Source: Flagellimonas nanhaiensis | GTDB lineage: Bacteria > Bacteroidota > Bacteroidia > Flavobacteriales > Flavobacteriaceae | Direction of reading: 5' to 3' | Length of the DNA stretch: 64,000 nt | Assembly: GCF_003382275.1 (NCBI RefSeq) | Contig: NZ_QTJX01000002.1 | Span: 992,001 to 1,056,000 of the forward strand | In this document: one piece after another, positions 33,383 to 43,384 of the stretch | How positions within the stretch are numbered: position 1 is the stretch's first letter | Layout: each line of letters starts with the position of its first letter | Position numbers and translations under genes: made by a program | Notes under the pieces: model-generated | What the model was told of the DNA's origin: nothing | Database searches by the model: none | The model's input: the letters and a program-made list of their open reading frames with translations, nothing else

Positions 33383-33875
33383 ATTCTTTTACATATTACT
33401 TTGGACCTCTATCTTAGGCCTCAATGCGCAAAGTACGGACAAGGAAGAAATCAACCTGTTATTGGATAGTTGGCATTTGGCAGCTTCGAATGCTGATTTT
33501 GATGCATATTTTGGAAAAATGACCCAAGATGGTGTATTTCTGGGGACAGATGCTACAGAAAATTGGCAAAATCAAGCTTTTCGCGAATTTTCTAAACCGT
33601 ATTTTGATCAGGGCAAGGCATGGAGTTTCACAGCGGTGGAGCGCAACATTTACGTAATCGAGACCGGTGAATTTGCATGGTTTGACGAGGTGTTGGATAC
33701 CCAAATGAAATTATGTAGAGGCTCTGGAGTACTCAAAAAAATCAATGGTGAATGGAAAATAGCCCACTACGTGCTATCCATAGCCGTTCCCAATGAGAAT
33801 GTTTCGGAACTGATCCAAATCAAAAAAGAAAAGGACAGTCTGCTGCTCCTGGATTTTAAGAAGAAGCTAAAATAA
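33372..33875 (+). CDS. Secreted SnoaL/NTF2-like protein
   Basis: 167 residues with a signal peptide ending at LNAQ. The mature part has the cone fold signs of the SnoaL_3/DUF4440 group: an N-terminal helix (INLLLDSWHLAASNADFDAYFGKM), then sheet strands ending GSGVLKKINGEWKIAHYVLSIAVPNE. Members bind small ligands or act as enzymes; no catalytic residues can be fixed here. Overlaps the preceding lipoprotein gene. Confidence 0.83.
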   Translation: MKNKFFYILLWTSILGLNAQSTDKEEINLLLDSWHLAASNADFDAYFGKMTQDGVFLGTDATENWQNQAFREFSKPYFDQGKAWSFTAVERNIYVIETGEFAWFDEVLDTQMKLCRGSGVLKKINGEWKIAHYVLSIAVPNENVSELIQIKKEKDSLLLLDFKKKLK

Positions 33876-33881
33876 GGGAAG

Positions 33882-34577
33882 CTAGTTCCCGCCCTCCGGA
33901 TTTTCTTTTCGAGACTGCAAAGCCTGTTTACTTAAACTTGCCAAATTGAAGTTAGAATCTAGTTTAAGGGCTTCATCTATAAGCGCAATGGCCTCATCAA
34001 TTTTTGCTTTGTCATTGTTGTAGGTCACAAGGGCTTTCAAATGATAAAAAGCTGCCTTCAACGGAACTTCATAAGGCTGTTGTCTTTCGTAGAATGCATA
34101 TTTCATGTCATCAGTCGCATTGGTGATGCCATAATCAATGTTGGTAGAGGCGCCCGTGTTGTCTCCAACTTGTATCTTAAGATCGGCCAATTCATAGGCT
34201 AGATAGGCTGATGGATTTCTTTTATACAATATCTCAAAATGCTCTAGCGCCCTTTTTGGCTGGTTCAATGATTTAAGTGAAACAGCCTTTACCTGTACGG
34301 CAAGGTCAGAATCGGCCTCACTTTTTTCAATTCCAATAGTATTCAGGGCCTGTACATGTTGATTGTTGTTCATGTATACAAATGCCAAGGTGTCTTTGCG
34401 TTCTTTGGACGGTGAAAGCACGTTTAAATGTGTAAGAGCACCAATAACCCCATTAATGTCGCCTTGCATGCGCATTTCTTTGTAGTAGGCTTCATAATGT
34501 TCTAAAAGCTCGTTTTTGGTTTGAGAAAACACATTCAAACCGATAAACAAAAACAGTAGCAATACAATCTTTTTCAT
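33882..34577 (-). CDS. Secreted TPR-repeat protein
   Basis: 231 residues with a signal peptide (MKKIVLLLFLFIGLNVFSQ). The rest consists of tetratricopeptide-like helical pairs (QHVQALNTIGIE, PKRALEHFEILYKRNPSAYLAYELADL, DEAIALIDEALKLDSNFNLASL). It is a scaffold for protein contacts in the envelope; the partner is not known. Confidence 0.88.
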   Translation of the reverse strand: MKKIVLLLFLFIGLNVFSQTKNELLEHYEAYYKEMRMQGDINGVIGALTHLNVLSPSKERKDTLAFVYMNNNQHVQALNTIGIEKSEADSDLAVQVKAVSLKSLNQPKRALEHFEILYKRNPSAYLAYELADLKIQVGDNTGASTNIDYGITNATDDMKYAFYERQQPYEVPLKAAFYHLKALVTYNNDKAKIDEAIALIDEALKLDSNFNLASLSKQALQSRKENPEGGN

Positions 34578-34657
34578 GGACCTTTGATTAAGTGCGGCAA
34601 AACTAAAAAAATTATCGGTACAAAGCTGTTAAAGAAGACTATAACAAATTCTTTTGT

Positions 34658-35497
34658 CTAAGAAAAAATGGACTTTTGAAACTTATGTCCCAAGTCCAAA
34701 AAATTTTTGCTGAGCACAATCTTTCCCACTGCTTCGTTTGAACTTTCAAGATAATTGGGAATGGGAATTCCTCTGGATTTCGCTTCGGCGCCATAATATT
34801 CCCTTTTGGAGGGATGGGAAGGATAGACCCCATTGAAAATTTTACCCCAATAATCTTTTTCCAAAATGGTACAAATCATATGAATGCAATCTTCCAAGTG
34901 AATGAGATTTATAGGATGATTTCCGTTAGAGAGATTCTGCCTTTTTGATAACATGGTCACAGGGTGCCTGCTGGGCCCTATCAACCCCCCGAATCTAATT
35001 AGGGTACAAGAAAGATTCTCGTCCTGGGAGAAAATCTTTTCACAAACCAACAATTGACGCCCAGATTCTGTGCTTGGTTCTGGTAGGGTCGTTTCGGTAA
35101 TCTCTCCTTCAACCATTCCATATACTGATGTGCTACTTACAAATACAATTTTTTGAACACGACTTTTTCGGATTTCTTCATGCAACAGCGTCATTTTGGT
35201 TACGTAACTTTCCGAAGCACTTCCTCGCAGTCTTGGTGGGATATTGATAATCAAAACATCAATGTTGGACAATAATTTTTGGATATCGCCCTTGATTTCT
35301 TTTTCGGATAATTCAACGATATAGGGTTGTATTCCCTTCGTTCTCAATACATCCTGTTTTTCAAGCGAAGTGGTCGTACCATGGACTTCGTATGAGCGGG
35401 AAACGAGACATTCGGCCAGTGGGAGACCCAACCAGCCGCAACCCAGCACACCTATTCTACTAGTCAAATCGGACTGTTTTGGTGACCAAGATGGCAT
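34658..35497 (-). CDS. NAD(P)-binding SDR-like protein (YeeZ-type)
   Basis: 279 residues with the nucleotide-binding motif GVLGCGWLGLPLAE near the start, SSTSVYG, and later NLIHLEDCIHMI. It resembles the YeeZ group of atypical NAD-dependent epimerases. The ATG at 35497 lies inside the 3' end of the peptidase gene (38-base overlap); an in-frame TTG at 35467 would shorten the overlap to 8 bases and begin just before the Rossmann fold. I keep the ATG but the start is uncertain. Substrate unknown. Confidence 0.82.
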   Translation of the reverse strand: MPSWSPKQSDLTSRIGVLGCGWLGLPLAECLVSRSYEVHGTTTSLEKQDVLRTKGIQPYIVELSEKEIKGDIQKLLSNIDVLIINIPPRLRGSASESYVTKMTLLHEEIRKSRVQKIVFVSSTSVYGMVEGEITETTLPEPSTESGRQLLVCEKIFSQDENLSCTLIRFGGLIGPSRHPVTMLSKRQNLSNGNHPINLIHLEDCIHMICTILEKDYWGKIFNGVYPSHPSKREYYGAEAKSRGIPIPNYLESSNEAVGKIVLSKNFLDLGHKFQKSIFS

Positions 35498-37739
35498 CGT
35501 TTAGCACAAATGGCGTAGGAATGCTATTTTTTGGTCGTTCCGGGACGGTAAAATCCGAATGCGTCAATAGGTCGTTGGAAGCCTCATAGAAAGTCAGCTC
35601 AAGAATGGAATCCTTGGGAAAACTAAGCCCTAATTCTGTATAGTGATTATCTGAAATGTAATGGGTGACCAACTTGTTCTTCCTTTTTTCAAGATAATGA
35701 TCAGAAAGTGGAATGTTGTTCACCTTGGCGGAGTTCAACTTAATGGAATTAGTATAGACATCGAGTCGATTTACATCTCGTTTTGGAGTGATACAAAGTT
35801 CCAAAATACGTTCAGCTCCTATAACCGTATCCTTTACGGTATCTACCCATGGAACAGCAATGGTCTTCTTTGGTGCATCTGCGATATGGGAAAAACGGGT
35901 TAGGTACTTACTAGAAAGTGTTTTGAATCCTGTTTGGGCAGGTGTTCTTTTTTCGTTCTCTAAAAATTGGTTGTTCCACGGAATGGGTCTATGGTCATAT
36001 GTGGCCCAAATTGCAGAATCTTCATCAGCATTATAAACATATAAAAGACTGCTGGGCTTTGGACGCTCATCATTAAAATTTGAATCTATATGGGCAGAAA
36101 TGCCAAAAGCCATGAACAAGAAAAAGGCTAAATAGGCCAGCCTGTCCTTGTTTTTTAGTTGTTGAATGAGGGGTAGTGCCAAGAAGAATAGCAGAGTTGT
36201 AAAAACTGTAGCGGCTGCCATCATTTTCAATCCCAATCCTACAGGAAACATTTTTATGAAAGGCGAATAGATGAAAACGGCGGGCAAGGCCAAAAAGAGC
36301 ATCAAGAAAGGGTTGGGTTTTTCTTGGTTCAGGATTACCATGAAAGCTACCAAAAGCCCGAATAGGGGAATAACAAAAAAACTGGCTCCTTTTAAATAGG
36401 CAGCAACCAGTCCACAAATCAGCAACCAAATAAATATGGGAGCTACTAAAAGGTTGGATGTGCCCACTTTTTTGAACTTATGGTAAACCCAAAAACATAC
36501 TCCGCAGGACAAAAGTGCAAACATCAAGATATAGGTGTGGCCATTATAGGTGAAACCATGGAGCATGTCATTGAACGCCGGATACCACCAGGTTAAGGCG
36601 CTCCAAAAGAAATACCCTAGTGCTCCATTGAAGAGTAGGGACAATAGCATAGGAAGAAAACCTTTCAGAGAGTCCTTTATGTTGAGTTTTTTCCTCTTAA
36701 AACCAATGCCGAGCAGTATTACAAAAGCCAATACGGCTATACCAAACATGGGCCATATCCATTCAAATGGATAGGAAACCAATTTAAAGAAGGGCAGGTT
36801 GAAATAAATAAGGTCATCCAAACTCTTTAAGTTTTCAAGGTCAGCTTCACTAAAGTGGTAAAGTAACGGCATGAGATAGCTTCCTTGGTGCGCCATGGTT
36901 TTTTTGTCAAGACGTTCATAGTTGTCCAACGCAGTGTGATAGTCAAAATGGTCATCAATAAATGCAAAATTGAAGCCTTCGATATCACCATCTTCTCTAA
37001 AAACAGTAAGGTCAGTGTCATTGGGAAGCATTTTATAAATGCTATAGGCAAGAGAATTTGCAACAGGATATTCAGGGTTAGCTTCCGTGAATTCCCGAAT
37101 TAGGGTTGCATTACCGCGGTTTGTTTCAATGAGCATATAACTAGGGCCTCCGCTACCACGGGCTTCAAAATTCAGTACAAGGCCAACTTCTTTGGCCCAA
37201 GGATGTTTGTTAACAAAAAGATCGGCACCGTTGAGCCCAAGCTCCTCTGCATCTGATATTAATATGATGATATCATTTTTTGGCTGTCTGTCTTCAGAAA
37301 GGAAAGCCCGGATGCCCTCTAAAATTGCGGCCACCCCACTTCCTGCATCACTTGCTCCGTAGGATGAGTGCGGACTGCTGTCGTAATGTGACAAAAGAAG
37401 TAAAGCTTTTCCAGGTTTTGAGCCTTTAATTCGGGCCAGAATATTGGTGGCCTTACTCAAATTTCCCCAATCCCCTGCGGTGTATCCTTCCTGGGTGGTG
37501 GTTTCCAGCCCCATTTTTTTTAGTTCAGCTATGATATAGCTCCTGACGTTAACATGACCTGGGAAACCAACTGCATGTGGCTCTTTGGATAGGTTTTTTA
37601 CATGTTCCAGGGCTCTATCCGTAGAAAATGAATTTGAAGGATTATCAGCATCAGTTTTATAGGATGGCATCAATGATTTAAAGCTCCAGTAAACAGCAAA
37701 AAACAGGAGCAAAAGTGCGAGGGATCTAGAAAATTTCAT
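35460..37739 (-). CDS. Membrane M28-family metallopeptidase
   Basis: 759 residues. An N-terminal anchor helix is followed by an M28 aminopeptidase domain (about 45-300) with the zinc-binding pattern SHYDSSPHSSYGASDAGSG, the EE pair in SDAEELGLNGA, NFEARGSGG and DDHFDYHTALDN. About residues 320-540 contain around eight hydrophobic helices, and a C-terminal soluble domain follows. This layout is that of the ER-type (Fxna-like) M28 peptidases and their bacterial counterparts. It should cleave N-terminal residues of peptides in the periplasm. Confidence 0.9.
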   Translation of the reverse strand: MKFSRSLALLLLFFAVYWSFKSLMPSYKTDADNPSNSFSTDRALEHVKNLSKEPHAVGFPGHVNVRSYIIAELKKMGLETTTQEGYTAGDWGNLSKATNILARIKGSKPGKALLLLSHYDSSPHSSYGASDAGSGVAAILEGIRAFLSEDRQPKNDIIILISDAEELGLNGADLFVNKHPWAKEVGLVLNFEARGSGGPSYMLIETNRGNATLIREFTEANPEYPVANSLAYSIYKMLPNDTDLTVFREDGDIEGFNFAFIDDHFDYHTALDNYERLDKKTMAHQGSYLMPLLYHFSEADLENLKSLDDLIYFNLPFFKLVSYPFEWIWPMFGIAVLAFVILLGIGFKRKKLNIKDSLKGFLPMLLSLLFNGALGYFFWSALTWWYPAFNDMLHGFTYNGHTYILMFALLSCGVCFWVYHKFKKVGTSNLLVAPIFIWLLICGLVAAYLKGASFFVIPLFGLLVAFMVILNQEKPNPFLMLFLALPAVFIYSPFIKMFPVGLGLKMMAAATVFTTLLFFLALPLIQQLKNKDRLAYLAFFLFMAFGISAHIDSNFNDERPKPSSLLYVYNADEDSAIWATYDHRPIPWNNQFLENEKRTPAQTGFKTLSSKYLTRFSHIADAPKKTIAVPWVDTVKDTVIGAERILELCITPKRDVNRLDVYTNSIKLNSAKVNNIPLSDHYLEKRKNKLVTHYISDNHYTELGLSFPKDSILELTFYEASNDLLTHSDFTVPERPKNSIPTPFVLNDAILVTKTVRFD

Positions 37740-37862
37740 GGTACAGTTACGTTGGTATGTAAAAATATGAAATTATGAAAGGTTCGCAGGTTTAAGCTCC
37801 AAAAATTAGATAATTCGCTAAAAATCACTATATTCAATGTTCAACCTTTAACAATTAACCTT

Positions 37863-38333
37863 ATGGGAATCAAAAGTTTTCAAGGCGTTAGGTCCAAGGA
37901 AGAGGCAAAGAAAAAATACGATGCTCCAATTTTGGTTGAAGATTACATGACTAAGAAACTGATCACGTTTTCACCTGATCAATCCATTCTGGAAGTCATG
38001 GAGGCATTTGCCAAACACCATATATCGGGTGGGCCGGTAATGGATGAGAATGGTTTTTTGGTGGGAATCATCTCCGAGGCGGATTGTATGAAGCAAATTT
38101 CGGAAAGTCGCTATTTTAATCAGCCTATATTGGATAAAAGCGTGGGACGTTATATGACAAAAAATGTGGAGACCATACCCCATGATATGAGCATTTTTGA
38201 TGCTGCCGGGGTTTTTGATAGACACAAAAGACGTAGGTTGCCAGTAATGAAAAATGATATTCTTGTAGGCCAAATTAGCCGAAAAGATATTGTAATCGCG
38301 GCCTTAAAGCTGAGTGCGCAGAATTGGAAATAG
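37863..38333 (+). CDS. CBS-domain pair protein
   Basis: 156 residues, essentially two CBS motifs in tandem: VEDYMTKKLITFSPDQSILEVMEAF and VGRYMTKNVETIPHDMSIFDAAGVF. Such stand-alone pairs bind adenosine nucleotides and regulate a partner. No partner is encoded next to it; it is divergent from the peptidase gene. Confidence 0.9.
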   Translation: MGIKSFQGVRSKEEAKKKYDAPILVEDYMTKKLITFSPDQSILEVMEAFAKHHISGGPVMDENGFLVGIISEADCMKQISESRYFNQPILDKSVGRYMTKNVETIPHDMSIFDAAGVFDRHKRRRLPVMKNDILVGQISRKDIVIAALKLSAQNWK

Positions 38334-38348
38334 TCAAGGTTTTTCCTT

Positions 38349-38702
38349 TCATTCACGTTTAACAATCATAAAATAATCGTTGTCCAAGGGTAGATAGCCC
38401 AAATCATACACAAAATAATAGGTGCTGCCTTTTTTTGTGGTGTATAGATTTGTGATGTACTCAAAGTCAAAACCTTTATCCAGCAATCTCATCTTTGTGG
38501 TTCTTGTCTTGCCCTCTTTTAGAGGAAAACTATCCAATATGCGATAATTTTTTCGCAGCTTGTTATTAATGTTCCTCACCAAGTTTTTGCTGTCCTTGTT
38601 CAGCCGATTGTTGTAGGCATTTCGGCAATGATCGGAACAGTATTTTTTGTCTATTCTGCCTATTAGCTTTTCACCGCATTCCAAACAACTTCTTTCCTCC
38701 AT
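38349..38702 (-). CDS. Hypothetical protein with N-terminal zinc-finger-like motif
   Basis: 117 residues. The N-terminus has CLECG and CSDHC with ten-odd residues between (KLIGRIDKKY), a likely four-cysteine zinc site (with the motif KKYCSDHCRNAYNNRLN, as in short DUF2116-like proteins). The rest (FDFEYITNLYTTKKGSTYYFVYDLGYLPL) has no family I can name. It could bind nucleic acid (inference). Next to it, in the same direction, is the pentapeptide gene with 9 bases between. Confidence 0.78.
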   Translation of the reverse strand: MEERSCLECGEKLIGRIDKKYCSDHCRNAYNNRLNKDSKNLVRNINNKLRKNYRILDSFPLKEGKTRTTKMRLLDKGFDFEYITNLYTTKKGSTYYFVYDLGYLPLDNDYFMIVKRE

Positions 38703-38711
38703 AAAATAAGA

Positions 38712-39284
38712 TTAGGGTATCACAATATCATATTTTTTTAAGAGACCAATGAGGTTGTCTTTACTGAACTTTGCCTTTTTCAGGAAGTTATGTTCCGGGT
38801 CAATGGAAAAATTAAAACTTGAGGAGAGGTCCGCCTTTTCCAGATTTGTTTGCTGAAATATGGCATTTTCCAAATTGCAATTGGAAAAAATGCTCTGTGA
38901 AAGGTCGGTCTCGGTGAAATCGGCCTCAATTAGAATACATTCCTCAAAGCATGTCCCCTTTAAGGGAAGTTGAAAGAAAGAGGCCAAGGTCAGATTGCAG
39001 TTTTCAAACCTTATGGAAAGTAGAAAGTCATTGCAGTCTTCAAAACGCAATCCTACCATTTTAGAGCCTGTGAAGACAGATTCTTTAAATATGGTATTGA
39101 CGATGTTGGTATTGGTAAGGTCACAATCAACAAAACTACATTCCATAAAGTTTTGGTTGTCCAGGAAACCATTTGAAAAATTACAGCCGTTAAAGGCACA
39201 GTTCTCATAATCTGCTTTGGGCAAACGATTTTGGGTAAAGTCCTTACCAGAGAATTCCTTGTCAGCTATAAATGTATTTTGCAT
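38712..39284 (-). CDS. Pentapeptide-repeat protein, Qnr-like
   Basis: 190 residues made of A(D/N)LXX-type pentapeptides over almost the whole length (for example DYENCAFNGCNFSNGFLDNQNFMECSFVDCDL and DFTETDLSQSIFSNCNLENAIFQQTNLEKADLSSS). The size and the kink around residues 95-110 are like Qnr/MfpA, the DNA-mimic proteins that protect gyrase. Function in this organism is not shown. Confidence 0.88.
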   Translation of the reverse strand: MQNTFIADKEFSGKDFTQNRLPKADYENCAFNGCNFSNGFLDNQNFMECSFVDCDLTNTNIVNTIFKESVFTGSKMVGLRFEDCNDFLLSIRFENCNLTLASFFQLPLKGTCFEECILIEADFTETDLSQSIFSNCNLENAIFQQTNLEKADLSSSFNFSIDPEHNFLKKAKFSKDNLIGLLKKYDIVIP

Positions 39285-39293
39285 TAAGTCGAT

Positions 39294-42200
39294 CTATTCT
39301 TTTAAGAGCAACGCGGGAATCTGTAGCTGTCCGTGCATTGCATTGTAATTTGACATTTCGTTGTTGACAATGGCATCTTTTTCATTTTCCATGGTTCTCC
39401 AAATGGCCAGAAGGTCTTGTAATCGTTGTTGGGCGCCCTGGGTTATTTTGGGCTCTGCAACATCTACAAATCCTTTAAGGTGCATGAAGTCGGCATTAAG
39501 CTGATTGTGGAAGTTGATCACATCCTGGAAGGTCTTTTGTTTAGGTTGGATGAGTTTTTCCTCCCAAACCTCAATACGTTTTACTAAAGAATCCCCCAAT
39601 TTTAAGAGGTCTTTTGCGCTATCCATGTCTTTTAAAAGCTTTTTATGACTTTTGAGTTGAGCTTTTACCGATCTCATTTGGTTTACAGCATCATGCATGG
39701 AATGAACGGTTTTTTCAATCTGGGTCAAAAATGTTTGTTGCTCAGCATAATCCTGCGGAGATGCATTGATTTTTGGATTGGGCAAAATGGCTACATCGGT
39801 TTCAGAGGTTTGATCTTCCAAACTTAGTCTAAGTGTATAAGTTCCGGGTGCTACCCTGGCACCATTGTAATTTCCGAAGACAAATACCTTATCGATACTA
39901 GGTATTCCGTTTTTCCTAAAATCCCATGTAAACCGATTGAATCCCTTTTTGGAAGGAAGCACAGCTGGTTTTGGAGGACCACCGGGCCAAGATTTAAAAT
40001 CTTTGGGTTTTGTGTTTGTTATGGTCCTTATCACTTTTGCGTTCAAAAGAACCTCAAGTTTTAGCTCCAAAGAATCTACATCTTTGGGCAGATGGTAGTC
40101 AAATGTTACTCCTTGCTTAGGATTTTGCCCCAATCCCGGTATGGGTTTGTCAGAGCTTCCCCCAAATAATCTGTAGGTGTCTTTTGGTTTAAAGAGTTTA
40201 AAGGAATTACCAGCATTTTTGCTTTGCTGAATGGACCCAAGGTCATCCAATATCCAAAATGAACGACCAGCCGTGGCCACTACCAGATCATTGTCTTGAA
40301 TGACCAGGTCATTGATGGGAACAATAGGAAGATTAAGCTGAAATTTTTGCCAATTGGCACCATCATCAAAAGAAATATAAAGTCCGGTTTCCGTACCGGC
40401 ATACAAAAGTCCTTGCTGCTTTTTGTCTTCCCGAACAGCTCTAACAAAGGTGTGCTTGTCTGTTATTCCATTGGTAATCTTGGTCCATGTTTGACCATAA
40501 TTGTTGGTTTTGTAGATATAAGGCTTAAGGTCCATGAATTTATAGCGCATTACAACCATGTAAGCGGTTGCCGGATTATGGGGGGACACCTCTATACTAT
40601 TTATGATTCCCTCTTGAAGCCCTGCCGGGGTTATATTTTGCCAATTGGCCCCGCCATCTTTGGTGATGTGCACCAGTCCGTCGTCACTTCCTGCGTACAA
40701 GACTCCTTCTTCATGGGGAGATTCCACCAAGTACATCAGCGTATTATAATTCTCTCCACCTGCAGCTTCATTGGTGTAGGGACCACCTCCGGGACCTTGT
40801 TTTTCTATTTGGTTTCGGGTTAGGTCTGGACTTACCACTTCCCAACTGTTTCCACCATCCGTTGTTTTGAAAACTACATTGCCAGCATGGTAAATAGTGT
40901 TCCTGTCGTGGGGAGAGCTTATGATTGGGGCGTTCCAATTGTATCTGAACTTAAAATCCTTTGGAACTTTACCGAGACCAAGTTCAGGATACGCTTTAAT
41001 TGGTTTGCCTTCTCTACTAGCCTTTACCCATTTTTCAATGATACCTTGATAACAACCACCATAAACCACTTCTGGATTATCAGGATCGAAAGCTAGATAA
41101 GCACTTTCACACCCCGCAACGGAATACCAATCTTTCCAATCAATGCCAAAATCATTGGTCCTGCTGGCAATGGCGATGGCAGAATTATCCTGTTGCCCTC
41201 CATACACATTGTAAGGAACCAAGTTGTCGGTTATGACCCTATAAAATTGTGAGGTGGCCTGATTTTGTTGTGTGCTCCAACTTTTGCCTCCATTATTGGA
41301 AACATTGGCACCACCATCGTTGGAGTTTATCATTTTGGAATTGTCCTTGGGATTGATCCATAAGTGGTGATTGTCCCCATGTGGTGTTGGAAGTGGAGCA
41401 AACGTTTTTCCTCCATCAATGGATTTTGTGACTGGAGCGTTGAGCACGTAAACTACATTCTCGTTCTGGGGGTCTGCAAAGATTTCCATATAGTACCAGG
41501 AACGGGCAATATTTATTCTATTGGAGTTAACTTGGATCCATTTTTTTCCAGCATCATCACTTCTGTAAACCCCGCCTTTTTTTCCTTCAGCTTCAATTAC
41601 GGCAAAAACACGTTCCGGGTTGGCCCTTGATACTGATATGCCGGCTTTTCCCATTTCTTTGGGAAGACCCTCCTTCATTTTTTTCCAAGTGGTCCCTCCA
41701 TCTGTGGATTTGTATAAAGCTGATGAGGGTCCTCCGGACTCCATGGTCCAAGGATAGCGACGGTGTTGCCACATGGCAGCATAAAGAATCAGTGGATTTT
41801 TCATGTCCATGGACAGCGAAGAAGCTCCTGTATTGGAATCCACATAAAGTACTCTTTCCCATGAGTCACCTCCATTTAGGCTTCTATAAATTCCCCGCTC
41901 TTTAGAAGGACCATATTGTGCTCCTTGGGCAGCAACAAAAATGATATCTGGATTTGTGGGATGAATGATTACATCTGAAATGTGTCGAGTTTCATCTAAA
42001 CCAATATGTTTCCAGGTTTTTCCAGCATCCGCGGATTTATAGACCCCGTCTCCCATAGAGGTCATAACCCCTCTGGCTGCATGTTCACCCATTCCAACAA
42101 CCACCAAATTTGGGTTAGTTTCTGAGACGGCGATGGCGCCAACGGTTCCTGTATTTAACTGGCCGTCGGAAATGTTTTTCCAGGTAATTCCATCATCAAT

Positions 42201-42440
42201 GGTCTTCCAGATACCACCCCCTGTTGTACCCATATAATAGGTCATGGGTTGACCCACTACTCCTGAGGAGGCAACACTTCTTCCTCCTCTAAAAGGGCCA
42301 ATATTTCTCCATTTTAGGCCATGAAACGTTGAGTCTTGAAGGACAAAAGTTGGTTCAGCCGTTTTGTTTTTTCTCCGTTGGGTATGCCCATCAAAAGAGA
42401 AAATCAATAAAAAAGGGAGCAAGAAGTAGAGTGTTTTCAT
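39294..42440 (-). CDS. Secreted sortilin/BNR-repeat beta-propeller protein
   Basis: 1048 residues with a signal peptide. Several repeated BNR/Asp-box motifs such as [41 protein letters not shown] and [11 protein letters not shown] build VPS10/sortilin-like propellers. A C-terminal part (about 780-1048) has a beta-sandwich and coiled-coil helices. Similar proteins are called glycosyl hydrolases or WD40/YVTN/BNR-like in Bacteroidota, but no catalytic site is visible. It probably works in the envelope as a binding protein or peptidase partner. Confidence 0.87.
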   Translation of the reverse strand: MKTLYFLLPFLLIFSFDGHTQRRKNKTAEPTFVLQDSTFHGLKWRNIGPFRGGRSVASSGVVGQPMTYYMGTTGGGIWKTIDDGITWKNISDGQLNTGTVGAIAVSETNPNLVVVGMGEHAARGVMTSMGDGVYKSADAGKTWKHIGLDETRHISDVIIHPTNPDIIFVAAQGAQYGPSKERGIYRSLNGGDSWERVLYVDSNTGASSLSMDMKNPLILYAAMWQHRRYPWTMESGGPSSALYKSTDGGTTWKKMKEGLPKEMGKAGISVSRANPERVFAVIEAEGKKGGVYRSDDAGKKWIQVNSNRINIARSWYYMEIFADPQNENVVYVLNAPVTKSIDGGKTFAPLPTPHGDNHHLWINPKDNSKMINSNDGGANVSNNGGKSWSTQQNQATSQFYRVITDNLVPYNVYGGQQDNSAIAIASRTNDFGIDWKDWYSVAGCESAYLAFDPDNPEVVYGGCYQGIIEKWVKASREGKPIKAYPELGLGKVPKDFKFRYNWNAPIISSPHDRNTIYHAGNVVFKTTDGGNSWEVVSPDLTRNQIEKQGPGGGPYTNEAAGGENYNTLMYLVESPHEEGVLYAGSDDGLVHITKDGGANWQNITPAGLQEGIINSIEVSPHNPATAYMVVMRYKFMDLKPYIYKTNNYGQTWTKITNGITDKHTFVRAVREDKKQQGLLYAGTETGLYISFDDGANWQKFQLNLPIVPINDLVIQDNDLVVATAGRSFWILDDLGSIQQSKNAGNSFKLFKPKDTYRLFGGSSDKPIPGLGQNPKQGVTFDYHLPKDVDSLELKLEVLLNAKVIRTITNTKPKDFKSWPGGPPKPAVLPSKKGFNRFTWDFRKNGIPSIDKVFVFGNYNGARVAPGTYTLRLSLEDQTSETDVAILPNPKINASPQDYAEQQTFLTQIEKTVHSMHDAVNQMRSVKAQLKSHKKLLKDMDSAKDLLKLGDSLVKRIEVWEEKLIQPKQKTFQDVINFHNQLNADFMHLKGFVDVAEPKITQGAQQRLQDLLAIWRTMENEKDAIVNNEMSNYNAMHGQLQIPALLLKE

Positions 42441-42518
42441 GTTGATCTGATTTAGCTTTTGGTAAGATACAAAACCCGAGCTAATTGTTAAGAATGTGAT
42501 AAAGTCGAAATTTTATTT

Positions 42519-42566
42519 GGAATGATTGTTCCAGATAAATTATGTTTGTATCGGAATGAACGTTCC
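42519..42566 (+). promoter_or_regulatory. Promoter of the SDR gene with two TetR-type operators
   Basis: Two inverted repeats GGAATGATTGTTCC (42519-42532) and GGAATGAACGTTCC (42553-42566) flank a perfect -7 box, TATGTTTG at 42541-42548. The first overlaps the -33 region and the second the start of transcription. The pattern GGAA-N6-TTCC recurs before the TetR gene. Confidence 0.75.
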
Positions 42567-42598
42567 AAAATAAAAATGAAATCAAAAATCACATCAAA

Positions 42599-43348
42599 AT
42601 GAAAAAATTAGAAGGCAAAGTTGCCGTAGTAACGGGCGCAACAAGTGGAATAGGCTTGGCGACCGCAAAAAAGTACCTACAGGAGGGCGCAAAAGTAGTA
42701 TTGACCGGAAGGAGTCAGGAAAAACTGGATGCCCTCAAGAACGAACTCTCTGGAGAATACCTTTTGGTAAAGGCTGAAGCTTCAAGTTTAACCGACAGTC
42801 GTGATTTGGTTGACAAAACCGTTCAGACTTTTGGGAAAATTGATGTCTTGTTCCTAAATGCAGGGGTATTCCGCTTGGAAGGAATCAATGAACTTACCGA
42901 AGAGATTTATGATGAGGTCTATGACATCAACGTAAAAGGACCTTTGTTTACTGTGCGGTCCGCTTATGAACACCTTAATGAGGGAGCAAGTATTATTTTT
43001 AACACTTCAATAGTCAATGTAAAAGGTTTCGCCGGAATGGCCACCTATGCTTCAAGTAAGGCAGCATTACGATCTTTGACCAGAACCCTGGCTGCAGAAT
43101 TTGGTCCTAGAGGTATTAGGGTAAATGCCATTGCTCCTGGACCTATTGATACTCCCATTTATGGAAAACACAATGTTCCCCAGGAGAATGTGGATCAGAT
43201 GGCATCGGGCCTTCCCTCTATGGTTTCGCTGGGTAGATTTGGAAATGCCGGAGAGATAGCTTCCACCGCATTGTTTCTGGCTTCTTCGGACAGCAGTTAT
43301 ATAACTGGAGCCGAAATTCCTGTGGATGGCGGTTTGGCCCAGGTATAG
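42599..43348 (+). CDS. Short-chain dehydrogenase/reductase
   Basis: Classical SDR of 249 residues with the cofactor motif TGATSGIG (about 13-20), NAG, the Ser/Tyr/Lys centre (NTSIVNVKG, YASSK) and ITGAEIPVDGG at the end. It oxidises or reduces a carbonyl/alcohol using NAD(P). The substrate is unknown. The adjacent TetR gene and the operators around the promoter suggest it is induced by the substrate or by an electrophile. Confidence 0.93.
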   Translation: MKKLEGKVAVVTGATSGIGLATAKKYLQEGAKVVLTGRSQEKLDALKNELSGEYLLVKAEASSLTDSRDLVDKTVQTFGKIDVLFLNAGVFRLEGINELTEEIYDEVYDINVKGPLFTVRSAYEHLNEGASIIFNTSIVNVKGFAGMATYASSKAALRSLTRTLAAEFGPRGIRVNAIAPGPIDTPIYGKHNVPQENVDQMASGLPSMVSLGRFGNAGEIASTALFLASSDSSYITGAEIPVDGGLAQV

Positions 43349-43360
43349 TTTTTGAATAAA

Positions 43361-43380
43361 TTTGGAACATATATTCCAAA
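43361..43380 (+). promoter_or_regulatory. TetR-type operator before the regulator gene
   Basis: TTTGGAACATATATTCCAAA is a perfect 20-nt inverted repeat with core GGAA-N6-TTCC. It ends 4 bases before the ATG at 43385, between the SDR stop and the regulator gene. Confidence 0.8.
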
Positions 43381-43384
43381 ATAT

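Noticed and set aside
40296..40823. 175-residue plus-strand frame
   Set aside because: Antisense to the BNR-repeat protein; the translation has no domain pattern.
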